From Balneola sp. (GTDB lineage Bacteria; Bacteroidota; Rhodothermia; Balneolales; Balneolaceae), in assembly GCA_017643645.1 (NCBI GenBank), contig JAEPNB010000004.1:62001-126000 (forward strand): DNA of 64,000 bases, written 5' to 3'. The position numbers and the translations under genes were made by a program. Within the stretch, counting starts at the first letter, position 1, and each line of letters starts with the position of its first letter. Under the pieces are notes generated by a model that was not told the DNA's origin, ran no database searches, and saw only the letters and a list, made by a program, of their open reading frames with translations. Positions 33,657 through 43,846 of the stretch are shown here, in pieces.

Positions 33657-36001
33657 GCGATAAAAAAGAACCTATTGATCACCAACGGTATTTTAACGAT
33701 CCTGAATACCGCAAAGAAGTACTGGCTGAGCGAAAAGCCAAAGAAAATAAAACGCCTGAATCTTCTTCTAAGTACGGTTTCGAATCTGACAACCTCAGAA
33801 AAAAAATTCTTACCTGGGCCGGGGCGGTCGTTGGTACACTTTTAGTTGCAGTAATTGGTTACGTTATATTTCTTTTTCAGGGACTTCCCCCTCTCGAAAA
33901 GCTGGAAAACCCTGACACTGCCATTGCTACCGAAGTACGAAGCAGAGACGGTGTTGTTTTAGATAAATATTTTACGGAAAACAGAACTTGGGTTCCTTAT
34001 GATCAAATTTCACCACATGTTATAAATGCACTGGTAGCTACAGAAGATCACCGCTTTTATAGCCATTGGGGAATTGATATGGTGAGAACTTTGGCAATTC
34101 CTTTTAATTTAATGCGCGGTCGTGTGGAAGGTGGGTCAACGCTTAGCCAACAGCTTGCCCGTAATCTTTATAAAGAAATTGGATTAAAATTTTCCATTTC
34201 CAGAAAATTCAGGGAAATGATAACCGCTGTTCAGATCGAGCAAAACTATACCAAGCGGGAGATCATAGAGATGTATCTCAATACAGTTGAGTACAGTAAC
34301 AGCGCCTTTGGAATTGAAGCAGCGGCCAGAACTCATTACAACAAGCCCGCCAAAGAATTAACACTTTCTGAATCTGCAGTTTTAGTTGGTTCAGTAAATG
34401 CGGTTTATGCGTACAACCCTCGAATCTATCCCGAAAGGTCTCAAAGGAGAAGAAATATTGTTCTTTACCTGATGAACAATCAAGGGTTTATTGACTCCAC
34501 CTATTACAATCAGCTTAAACAAGAACCCATTACTCTTGACTACCAACCTCCATCAAAAGCAGGCAGAGTGAGCAGATATTTCGGTGAGTATGTTCGTCAA
34601 AAAATTTCCGGTTGGGCTGAAGAAAACGGATATGATATTTACAAAGATGGGTTGGTTATATACACTACTATAGATTCCAGACTTCAAAAACATGCGGAAA
34701 GAGCGCTAAGTACTAAACTCGATTCCCTTCAAAAAATATTTGAATACGAATGGACTACTCCCGGAAGTGATGAATACATGGATCAGCTCTGGGATGAATT
34801 TCCGACTTTTAAAGACAGCTTTCTGGAAGAGACCGATCGATATAAAAACGGCTATCAAACCTATAATACCAAAATCCGAAAAGTAGTTTTGGACAGCCTT
34901 AAAGCCGATGAAGCTTTTGTTGATTCAGTACTTAAAGCCCGTACAAGATTAGAAGCCAGTTTTGTGGCTATTGAGCCTTCTAACGGTAATATTCTGGCCT
35001 GGGTTGGTGGTTCAAATTACGGCAACGTCCAGTTTGATCATGTGTATCAATCCAGAAGGCAAGTAGGTTCTACCTTTAAGCCTTTTGTGTATTCCGTAGC
35101 TATTGATAACGGGTTTAAACCATATCACAAGTTCTCGAAATTCCCAATTTCATTTCGCGACAGAAACGGTAAAGTTTGGAATCCTAAGGATTCGGAAATT
35201 GCCAGTGGACCGAATGAAGTGCCTTTGAGAGAAGCTTTGGCAAGAAGTATGAATAATGTAACCGTTCGTCTGCTGCCGGAACTAGCCGGCTATCCCGGAA
35301 CTAATAAATTATGGGAGCTGGATGCTGCTGCCAGAAAGATCAAAGCAATGGCTTCTAATTTAGGTGTGGATATGAGTAACACTCCCGCCTACCCTTCCAT
35401 TGCTTTAGGAACCGCAGAAGCTTCTTTACTGGAAATGACTTCCGCTTACACAACTTTTGCAAACAATGGAGTTCATATTGAACCCATTGCAATCACCAGA
35501 ATTGAAGATAAAGAAGGGAATGTACTACAGGAATATTTCCCTGAATACCGCAAAGAAGTGATCAGTCCTGAAACAGCGTATATGATGGTTGATATGTTGC
35601 GTGGCGTGATCAGAGGTGGTGAGGGATACTTCGGAACAGGTGTGCGCTTAAGAAATGTGTACGGCGTTCGACAGGATATTGCAGGCAAAACAGGAACTAC
35701 GAATGATGCTTCTGATAACTGGTTTATCGGAATGACCCCACATATTGTAATGGGCGCCTGGGTTGGTGGTGAGGATCGCCGGATTCGTTTCCCTCAGGAT
35801 GGAAGCTACAGTATAGGTCAGGGTGCCAGAACAGCACTTCCTATTGTAGGTACTTTCATTAATTATGTAACTGATGACCCTGAAGCATATTGGGGTTACG
35901 ACGCCTTTTCTCCTCCTCCCGGCTTTGTAATGCCGGAAGATCCCAAAGAAGTTCGTGATGAATTGGGGACTGATAAAAATCGTGGCAGGATTGGGTGGTA
36001 A
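33653..36001 (+). CDS. Bifunctional penicillin-binding protein 1A
   Basis: A 782-residue class A PBP that polymerises and cross-links peptidoglycan. A charged cytoplasmic tail (1-50) precedes one membrane helix (about 55-77). The GT51 domain has EDHRFYSHWGID near residue 131 with the catalytic Glu, GGSTLSQQLARNLY near 162, and EIIEMYLNTVEYS near 203. The transpeptidase domain has SxxK in RQVGSTFKPFVYS near 472, SMNN (the SxN motif) near 535 and KTGTTND near 680. A DNWFIGMTP stretch follows. It overlaps the LpxH-like gene by 4 bases. Confidence 0.95.
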   Translation: MSDKKEPIDHQRYFNDPEYRKEVLAERKAKENKTPESSSKYGFESDNLRKKILTWAGAVVGTLLVAVIGYVIFLFQGLPPLEKLENPDTAIATEVRSRDGVVLDKYFTENRTWVPYDQISPHVINALVATEDHRFYSHWGIDMVRTLAIPFNLMRGRVEGGSTLSQQLARNLYKEIGLKFSISRKFREMITAVQIEQNYTKREIIEMYLNTVEYSNSAFGIEAAARTHYNKPAKELTLSESAVLVGSVNAVYAYNPRIYPERSQRRRNIVLYLMNNQGFIDSTYYNQLKQEPITLDYQPPSKAGRVSRYFGEYVRQKISGWAEENGYDIYKDGLVIYTTIDSRLQKHAERALSTKLDSLQKIFEYEWTTPGSDEYMDQLWDEFPTFKDSFLEETDRYKNGYQTYNTKIRKVVLDSLKADEAFVDSVLKARTRLEASFVAIEPSNGNILAWVGGSNYGNVQFDHVYQSRRQVGSTFKPFVYSVAIDNGFKPYHKFSKFPISFRDRNGKVWNPKDSEIASGPNEVPLREALARSMNNVTVRLLPELAGYPGTNKLWELDAAARKIKAMASNLGVDMSNTPAYPSIALGTAEASLLEMTSAYTTFANNGVHIEPIAITRIEDKEGNVLQEYFPEYRKEVISPETAYMMVDMLRGVIRGGEGYFGTGVRLRNVYGVRQDIAGKTGTTNDASDNWFIGMTPHIVMGAWVGGEDRRIRFPQDGSYSIGQGARTALPIVGTFINYVTDDPEAYWGYDAFSPPPGFVMPEDPKEVRDELGTDKNRGRIGW

Positions 36002-36002
36002 T

Positions 36003-36395
36003 TTAATCCACCAAGTACCTCATCAATATCACAGCAAATTGCTGATTATTTGGAGCTAACGGAGAATTAAAACCCACTTTAAAAGTCCCGTTTTCGTTGG
36101 TTACATACCTTGCTGTGAACATTGCAGCTTCACCGAAAACAGCTATTTTTCCTTTTCCATCACTTATAAAAGCTCCTTGTGCATAGTTTTCCAGATCAAT
36201 GGTTTTTGTAGAATCAGCAAACCGCCATGCTATCTCCGGTTCAAGGCTGATATCTCCTTTTTTAAAAGACAGAATAAGCTCAGGTTCCTCAGGATATATA
36301 AAAGCACTACTGGTAAAAGTTGTATCCGGTTGTTGGGCTTATATAAACCAAGTGGAAACAGAATTAATCATTACAATAAATATTACTCTACTCAT
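36003..36395 (-). pseudogene. Broken gene for a small secreted protein
   Basis: On the minus strand a frame from ATG 36395 runs MSRVIFIVMINSVSTWFI, hits a TAA at 36341-36339, and then continues in the same frame as AQQPDTTFTSSAF...IYPEEPELILSF to a normal stop at 36003. The part before the stop looks like a signal peptide and AQQ looks like its cleavage site, so one nonsense codon appears to cut the gene. The later part holds GKGKIAVFGEAAMFTARY and NSPLAPNNQQFAV. No other start codon lies before AMFTARY. It might also be the tail of a once longer protein. It directly follows the PBP1A gene, tail to tail. Confidence 0.6.
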
Positions 36396-36420
36396 TTCTG
36401 TTGTTTTCTCTCAGCAAGCT

Positions 36421-37806
36421 TTAAGCATATTTATTTTCCCATATCTCTTCCAATTCTTCCAGGCTTTTGCCTTTGGTTTCAGGAATAAATTTGAGTGTAA
36501 AAATGATCAATAGAATTATAAATCCTGAAAAAATGAAATACGGCAAAGAATTATTCCAAAATCCTTCTGTATTTACAGTGCTTTCCGCTACTACCGGAAA
36601 AGATTGAGAAACAGCATAATTAGCGGCCCATTGTGCTGCAACTGCTATGGATAACGCTTTACTACGTACACTGTTTGGGAATATTTCAGATAGCAACACC
36701 CAAGTTACCGGCCCCATAGAAAGAGAAAATGATCCAATAAACATCAAAATACCAATCAAAGAAAGTATCCCAACCTGATTGCTCATAAGTGTAATACCAA
36801 GTAGTAAAAACCCGGCTAACATTCCTAAAGATCCATAAATAATAAGTGGTTTACGACCTAGCTTATCTACAGAATACATTGCAATAAATGTACATATGAA
36901 ATTTATTCCGGCTAACAGTATTTGCTGTTTTAAAATATCTTCCTGACCAAATCCTAAAGCCTTTTCAAAGATATCAGCACCATAATATAAAACTGCATTT
37001 ATCCCTGTTGTTTGTTGTAAGATTGATAACACACTACCAATGATAATAACAGGTAAAACAGACTTGCTTAATATTGATTTTAATTCCTTTTTATTGTCGT
37101 TTACTATTGAAAGTTTTATCTCTTCGTATTCTTTTTTTGCTAATTGTTCTCCATGTATTGATTTTAGAATATCTAAAGCTTCATCTGTTCTGTTTTTTAT
37201 CACTAGCCATCTTGGGCTTCTTGGTACAAAAAACAACAAACCTAAAAACAGAATGCATGGAATAAGTTCAGACCAAAACATATATCTCCATCCATATTCC
37301 AGGTTTTCAATCTCAGTCATCGAACTTCCAATAAAATAGGTAGCCAAGAATACTACAAAAAAACCGGTGACTATTGCTACCTGATAATAGGTAACCATTT
37401 TACCTCTGCTCGCTGCAGGAGAGATTTCTGCTATATACATTGGAGCAGTCATTGAAGCTATACCAATCCCTAAACCCCCTAATACTCTGAAAAAAATCAA
37501 GATTTCAATAGATTGGGGAAAAAAAGATGGTAATCCCGATCCCCAAGCTGATAGAGTAAAAAGAACGGCTGATAAAATTAAAGTCGTTTTCCTTCCTAAA
37601 TAATTACTTAAGAAGCCGGCGATTATAGCTCCCACAAAGCAACCCACCAAAGCACTGCTTACCGCCCATCCTTTCATAAAAGTTGAAAGTTCAAAAAATT
37701 TAGAAAAGTAAAATTGAGAGCCGTTTATGACACCTGTATCGTACCCAAAAAGTAAACCACCTAATGAAGCAACAACAGTGGCTAGAACTAATAATCTATT
37801 ATTCAT
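36421..37806 (-). CDS. Sugar porter of the major facilitator superfamily
   Basis: A 461-residue, 12-helix transporter. The sugar-porter signatures are present: GGLLFGYDTGVINGS near residue 16, NYLGRKTTLI near 68 (loop 2-3 GRK), RVLGGLGIGIASMTAPMYIAE near 108, QQTTGINAVLYYG near 265, the second GRK in VDKLGRKPLI near 318 and the C-terminal FIPETKGKSLEELEEIW near 443. It is most like proton-coupled xylose/glucose/arabinose symporters. No sugar-catabolic gene lies beside it, so the sugar is open. Confidence 0.9.
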   Translation of the reverse strand: MNNRLLVLATVVASLGGLLFGYDTGVINGSQFYFSKFFELSTFMKGWAVSSALVGCFVGAIIAGFLSNYLGRKTTLILSAVLFTLSAWGSGLPSFFPQSIEILIFFRVLGGLGIGIASMTAPMYIAEISPAASRGKMVTYYQVAIVTGFFVVFLATYFIGSSMTEIENLEYGWRYMFWSELIPCILFLGLLFFVPRSPRWLVIKNRTDEALDILKSIHGEQLAKKEYEEIKLSIVNDNKKELKSILSKSVLPVIIIGSVLSILQQTTGINAVLYYGADIFEKALGFGQEDILKQQILLAGINFICTFIAMYSVDKLGRKPLIIYGSLGMLAGFLLLGITLMSNQVGILSLIGILMFIGSFSLSMGPVTWVLLSEIFPNSVRSKALSIAVAAQWAANYAVSQSFPVVAESTVNTEGFWNNSLPYFIFSGFIILLIIFTLKFIPETKGKSLEELEEIWENKYA

Positions 37807-37852
37807 CCGAAGTATTTTTTTATCCGAAATAATACATTAAATATAGGTACAA

Positions 37853-37886
37853 TAAAAAAGCCGATTCTCTTTCGAAAACCAGCTTT
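37853..37886 (-). terminator. Rho-independent terminator of atpD-atpC
   Basis: On the minus strand AAGCTGGTTTTC and GAGAATCGGCTT pair over 12 bp (with G-U pairs) around a GAAA tetraloop, followed by six T. It lies 26 bases after the atpC stop. Confidence 0.85.
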
Positions 37887-37911
37887 ATAATTTCAAGAAG
37901 AACAAGATTAT

Positions 37912-38169
37912 TTATTCTTTAATAACAGATTCAGCTAATAAAGTGAGTTTGTTTTTAGCTACTTCCACAAATCCACCGGAAATCTTATAATAAGTTTCCC
38001 CTTCAGATTTACGAACCAACACGTCTCCTTCTTCTAATGTAGAAACGATAGGAGCGTGATTTGCTTTAACTTCAAAACTTCCCTGAGTGCCCGGCATTTT
38101 TACACCAGTAACATCGCCCTCAAATATAGAGCCTTCAGGAGTTAAGATCTGTGCTATAAAAGTACTCAT
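37912..38169 (-). CDS. atpC: ATP synthase epsilon subunit, short form
   Basis: An 85-residue F1 epsilon subunit. It contains only the N-terminal beta-sandwich (ILTPEGSIFEGDVTGVKMPG near the start, GSFEVKANHAPIVSTLEEG in the middle, ISGGFVEVAKNKLTLLAES near the end). The C-terminal helical hairpin, about 45 residues in E. coli, is missing. That hairpin inhibits ATP hydrolysis, so another mode of control is implied; short epsilon subunits are known in Bacteroidetes. Co-transcribed with atpD, 9 bases downstream; the other ATP synthase genes are elsewhere. Confidence 0.94.
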   Translation of the reverse strand: MSTFIAQILTPEGSIFEGDVTGVKMPGTQGSFEVKANHAPIVSTLEEGDVLVRKSEGETYYKISGGFVEVAKNKLTLLAESVIKE

Positions 38170-38178
38170 GCTTTATAA

Positions 38179-39675
<1,497 letters not shown>

Positions 39676-39830
39676 CTAAATCGCGATTTTATTAAAATTT
39701 TTTGGTAGTCTGAGTAGTTGAAAATTTGCACTCCTGCAAAGGCTGGTAAAGATAGGGAGATATGCTGTGAGAGGCAATCCTTTTTCACGTAAAATTAAAA
39801 AGAATAGCTGTACAAATGATATTCCTGAAA

Positions 39831-40076
39831 CAACGAGTCATTCAGAGGCTACCGCCGATAGATCTGCACAGCGTTAATCTTGCTCGGTTCTTTAAATGGG
39901 CAGACTATTCGCTATCGCTCTGAGTGACTATGTTAGCCATAACCAAACCAAAACAACGAGTCATTCAGAGGCTACTGCCGATGAATCTGCACAACATAAA
40001 TCTTGCCCAGTTCTTTAGATGGGTAGACTCTTCGCTATCGCTCTGAGTGACTATGTTAGTTATTACCAAACCCATA
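39831..40076 (+). repeat. Two tandem 123-bp palindromic units
   Basis: Units 39831-39953 and 39954-40076 are about 87% identical by eye. Each has arms in inverted orientation: the start CAACGAGTCATTCAGAGG and the end CGCTCTGAGTGACTATGTT, so each can fold as a long hairpin. They belong to the GTCATTCAGAGCGA...GAATCTGC dispersed type. They lie in the 671-base gap between atpD and the M16 gene; the rest of that gap holds a small GCCCC/GGGGC hairpin at 40086-40099 and otherwise nothing I recognise. Confidence 0.85.
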
Positions 40077-40343
40077 TAAACACACGCCCCTGAAGGGGCT
40101 TCTAGTTAAAAGGCTTATCAAAAATTAGGTGTGACATTCTAATTCTTAGTTTAAACAAACAAGTTCTTCAGGGCTTGTGGTTTTACAAATTTGATTCATC
40201 TTTTATTTAAGGGCTTTCGCTATCGGTCTGGCTATCACACCAACCTAAAAATTAACTCATGTAAAATCTCAGAAATTACTTTAACATTTTCTGACTTTCT
40301 CTCGTCCTATATTCGGTCTAATTATCAATCTCTTATCATCACA

Positions 40344-43178
40344 ATGAAATTACAATTCAGATTCCTTTTTGCATTCCTGTTTACAGGTCTCCTTTTGAGC
40401 TCATGCTCCAACAACAAACAAGAATTCTCAGTTAATTACGAGAAGTTCACACTCGATAACGGATTAGAAGTCATATTCCATGAAGACAACTCTGATCCGG
40501 TCACCGCAGTTGCCTTAACTTTCCACGTTGGGTCTGCACGGGAAATAGAAGGTAAAACCGGTTTTGCGCATCTTTTTGAGCATCTGCTTTTTTTAGAATC
40601 TGAAAATCTGGGGAAAGGCGGATTGGATAAAATGAGTAGTCGCATTGGTGGCTCAGGAGCAAACGGTTCAACCAGTAGAGACCGAACCAATTATTTCCAA
40701 ACAGTACCAAACGATGCCCTCGAAAAAATGATCTGGGCCGAAGCGGATAAATTAGGCTATTTCATAAATACAGTTACTGAAGCGGTAGTTGCCAAAGAGA
40801 AACAAGTTGTGAAAAATGAAAAACGCCAGGGCGTTGATAATGCGCCTTATGGTCATGCAAGTTATGTGATTGGTAAGAATCTTTATCCACAGGGACATCC
40901 ATATAATCACCAGGTTATTGGTTCTCTGGAAGATCTTCAGAACGCTACTCTGGCTGATGTGAAGGAGTTTTACCGAAAATGGTATGTACCCAACAATGCA
41001 ACTCTGGTAATTGCCGGAGATTTTGATACTGAACAAGCCAAAGAATGGGTAGAAAAATATTTTGCTGAAATTCCGCGTGGAGAAGAGATCACTCCTCTTC
41101 CCGAGGCTCCTGTTGAAGTTGATGAAACAAAAAAATTATTCTATGAGGATAACTTTGCTCGTCTTCCTGAACTAAGAATGGTTTGGCCAACCGTAAAGCA
41201 ATATCATCCTGATATGTATGCGCTTGATATTTTAACTCAGCTACTCACTGATGGTAAAAAAGCACCTTTCAATAAAGTGTTGGTAGAGGAAGACCAGGTT
41301 TCTTCAAACGTATTCATGTTCAGTCAAAATGCTGAAATAGCAGGCGAAACTACCTTATTAATCCGAGCCTATCCGGGAACAGATCTTGATAAAGTATCGG
41401 AATCAGTAAACAAAGCGTTTAAAAAATTCGAGACTGAAGGATTTACTGAAGCTGATCTGGACAGAATTAAAGCCGGAATTGAAACTCAGTTCTACAATGG
41501 ACTTTCCAGCGTTTTAGGTAAAGCTTTCCAGTTGGCTCAGTACAATATTTTTGCGGGTGATCCGGGATATATCAACGAAGATATTCAGAAGACTCTCGCA
41601 GTTACTAAAGATGACATCATGAGAGTGTATGAAGAATACATCAAAGGTGAGAATTTCATCGCAACCAGTTTTGTTCCTCAGGGACAAGCTGAACTTGCTC
41701 TCGAAAATTCTGAACCTGCTGAAGTGGTAGAAGAGCAAATCGTACAAGGAAAAGCAAACGAAGAATTTGAACTTCCTGAAGAAACAGAATACGAAAGAAC
41801 GGCTTCTAGTTTTGACAGAACCGTTGAGCCTCCTTATGGTGAAAGCCCGGATGTGAAAGTGCCTGAAGTATGGGAAGGCTCATTAGAAAACGGAATGCAG
41901 GTGTTCGGTATTGAAAATACAGAACTGCCCCTTGTACAGTTTACAATAGAAATTGAAGGTGGTTTATTGTTAGAAAACACTTCCAAAACAGGAGTTTCAA
42001 ATTTAATGGCAGATCTTATGACCAGAGGAACTACGAATAAAACTCCTGAGCAGTTAGAAGAGGCTATCAATGAACTTGGGGCTTCCATCAATGTAAATGC
42101 CGGCAGACAAACCATCACCATCACGGGAAATACATTAGCCCGTAATTATCACAAAACACTTGATCTGGTTGAAGAAATTATATTAGAACCACGCTGGGAC
42201 GAGACCGAATTTGAATTAGCTAAACAAAGCACATTAAGTCAAATCGCTCAGCAAAGTGCCAACCCAAACAGTATTGCTTCAAATGCCTATAACAAATTGC
42301 TGTATGGTGAAGACCATATTCTTTCTTACAACTCGATTGGTACAACTTCGAGCGTGGAATCCATTACTATTCAGGATCTGAAAGATTATTACAAAGCATA
42401 CTTCTCTCCTTCCGTAGCTGATTTTATGATCGTTGGTTCTATATCAAAAAGTGAAGTAATGAGTTCATTGACTGATCTTGAAGCTCAGTGGGAAGCTAAG
42501 TCGGTAGATATTCCTGAATTTGAAACTCCGGAAAGACCTGAAAAATCTACCGTGTATTTTTATGATGTCCCAAATGCCAAGCAATCCGTAATTAGATTCG
42601 GATATTTGGCTATGCCTGAAACTCACGAAGATTATTATCCTGCTACTGTTATGAATTATATTCTTGGTGGTGGTGGATTTGCTTCCCGATTTACTCAAGA
42701 ACTTCGCGAAGGCAAAGGATATACATACGGAATCAGATCCGGATTTTCAGGATCAAACATTGCCGGACCGTTTACAATCAGTAGCGGCGTTCGTACAAAC
42801 GTGACTTATGAATCTGCTGATTTGGTGAAAGAGATTCTGGAAAACTATCCTTCTACTTTTACCGATACCGATCTTGAGACTACAAAAAGCTTTTTGTTAA
42901 AAAGTAATGCACGAAGCTTTGAAACTCTTGGCGCCAAACTGAATATGCTGGATAACATAAGTGATTATGGCTGGAGCCCGAATTATGTGAAAGAGCGTGA
43001 GCAGATCGTAAAAGACATGACTAAAGAAAAGATATCTCAATTAGCTCAGAAATATGCGAATCCTGATCAAATGATCTGGTTGGTGGTTGGTGATGCCAAA
43101 ACACAAATGGATAGATTGGAACAACTAGGGTTCGGTGAGCCTGTTCTGATTAATAACAGGTTTAAGGAAGGGAATTAA
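40344..43178 (+). CDS. M16-family zinc metalloprotease lipoprotein
   Basis: A 944-residue protein from the ATG at 40344. An in-frame ATG at 40191 would add 51 residues upstream of the evident lipoprotein signal (lipobox LLSSC), so it is rejected. The first half carries the inverted zinc motif HLFEHLLFLES near residue 77 with the distal Glu in the AKEKQVVKNEKRQG segment near 155; the second half (from about 510) is an inactive M16-like repeat, as in two-domain pitrilysin/PqqL-type peptidases. It is probably anchored in the periplasm or outer membrane and degrades peptides. The start region follows REP-like repeats. Confidence 0.93.
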   Translation: MKLQFRFLFAFLFTGLLLSSCSNNKQEFSVNYEKFTLDNGLEVIFHEDNSDPVTAVALTFHVGSAREIEGKTGFAHLFEHLLFLESENLGKGGLDKMSSRIGGSGANGSTSRDRTNYFQTVPNDALEKMIWAEADKLGYFINTVTEAVVAKEKQVVKNEKRQGVDNAPYGHASYVIGKNLYPQGHPYNHQVIGSLEDLQNATLADVKEFYRKWYVPNNATLVIAGDFDTEQAKEWVEKYFAEIPRGEEITPLPEAPVEVDETKKLFYEDNFARLPELRMVWPTVKQYHPDMYALDILTQLLTDGKKAPFNKVLVEEDQVSSNVFMFSQNAEIAGETTLLIRAYPGTDLDKVSESVNKAFKKFETEGFTEADLDRIKAGIETQFYNGLSSVLGKAFQLAQYNIFAGDPGYINEDIQKTLAVTKDDIMRVYEEYIKGENFIATSFVPQGQAELALENSEPAEVVEEQIVQGKANEEFELPEETEYERTASSFDRTVEPPYGESPDVKVPEVWEGSLENGMQVFGIENTELPLVQFTIEIEGGLLLENTSKTGVSNLMADLMTRGTTNKTPEQLEEAINELGASINVNAGRQTITITGNTLARNYHKTLDLVEEIILEPRWDETEFELAKQSTLSQIAQQSANPNSIASNAYNKLLYGEDHILSYNSIGTTSSVESITIQDLKDYYKAYFSPSVADFMIVGSISKSEVMSSLTDLEAQWEAKSVDIPEFETPERPEKSTVYFYDVPNAKQSVIRFGYLAMPETHEDYYPATVMNYILGGGGFASRFTQELREGKGYTYGIRSGFSGSNIAGPFTISSGVRTNVTYESADLVKEILENYPSTFTDTDLETTKSFLLKSNARSFETLGAKLNMLDNISDYGWSPNYVKEREQIVKDMTKEKISQLAQKYANPDQMIWLVVGDAKTQMDRLEQLGFGEPVLINNRFKEGN

Positions 43179-43200
43179 AACAAGTTTATTTTCTTTTTCA

Positions 43201-43242
43201 ATATACAGTAGGGATGTATCGCGAAACATCCCTATTGTATAT
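43201..43242 (+). terminator. Strong 17-bp hairpin between the M16 and cupin genes
   Basis: ATATACAGTAGGGATGT pairs over its whole length (one G-U) with ACATCCCTATTGTATAT around an 8-base loop ATCGCGAA. It lies 22 bases after the M16 stop and ends 14 bases before the cupin ATG. No T run follows, so it may be a REP-type or mRNA-stabilising hairpin rather than a simple terminator. Confidence 0.5.
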
Positions 43243-43256
43243 GATGGAAATTCTAT

Positions 43257-43757
43257 ATGAGAAGAATAGAACAACTAATTGAATTACTCAACCTCCAAAA
43301 ACATCCTGAAGGCGGTTACTTCAAAGAAACTTACCGAAGTGAAGGGGTTATCCCTTCTGAAGTTTTAAAAGATGGCATTGATGGAGATCGAAACTATTGT
43401 ACGGGTATTTACTTCTTACTCACCTCAGATAATTTTTCTGCTTTTCATCGGATCAAACAGGATGAAATGTGCCATTATTATGAAGGCTCTCCATTAACCG
43501 TTCATATGATTGACAAAGAGGGAAATTACTCTTTCCAAAAAGTAGGATTGCATCTTGAAAGTGATGAGGTTCCACAATTTGTAGTTCCTAAAGGAGTTTG
43601 GTTTGCCTCTGAAGTTCAAGAGCCTGATTCGTATTCCCTTGTAGGCTGCACTGTTTCTCCCGGTTTTGATTTCAAAGATTTTGAATTAGCAGAAAAAGAC
43701 TCTCTAATTTCAGAATTTCCAAAACACTCTGAAATTATTGGTCGTCTATCAAGGTAG
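43257..43757 (+). CDS. DUF985-type cupin protein
   Basis: A 166-residue single-domain cupin. The start ELLNLQKHPEGGYFKETYRS is the DUF985 mark; the barrel contains SAFHRIKQDEMCHYYEGSP near residue 65, QFVVPKGVWFASEV near 103 and YSLVGCTVSPGFDFKDFELA near 123. The plant relative binds a ligand in the barrel, but the bacterial function is unknown. The strong hairpin at 43201-43242 sits just upstream. Confidence 0.88.
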   Translation: MRRIEQLIELLNLQKHPEGGYFKETYRSEGVIPSEVLKDGIDGDRNYCTGIYFLLTSDNFSAFHRIKQDEMCHYYEGSPLTVHMIDKEGNYSFQKVGLHLESDEVPQFVVPKGVWFASEVQEPDSYSLVGCTVSPGFDFKDFELAEKDSLISEFPKHSEIIGRLSR

Positions 43758-43846
43758 AACTTTTAAATTTTCATCACATCCGGCACTAAAGATTCAAAGC
43801 TAGAATCTTTATATTCAAAATGTAAATTTTGAAACTAACTACCCGT

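Noticed and set aside
36177-36513. Two overlapping plus-strand frames of about 100 residues
   Set aside because: They are shadows of the broken minus-strand gene and of the sugar transporter end.
39831-40076. CRISPR array
   Set aside because: There are only two 123-bp tandem units with internal foldbacks, no short repeats with unique spacers and no cas genes.
40191-40343. Upstream start of the M16 protease
   Set aside because: It would place 51 residues before an obvious lipoprotein signal peptide.
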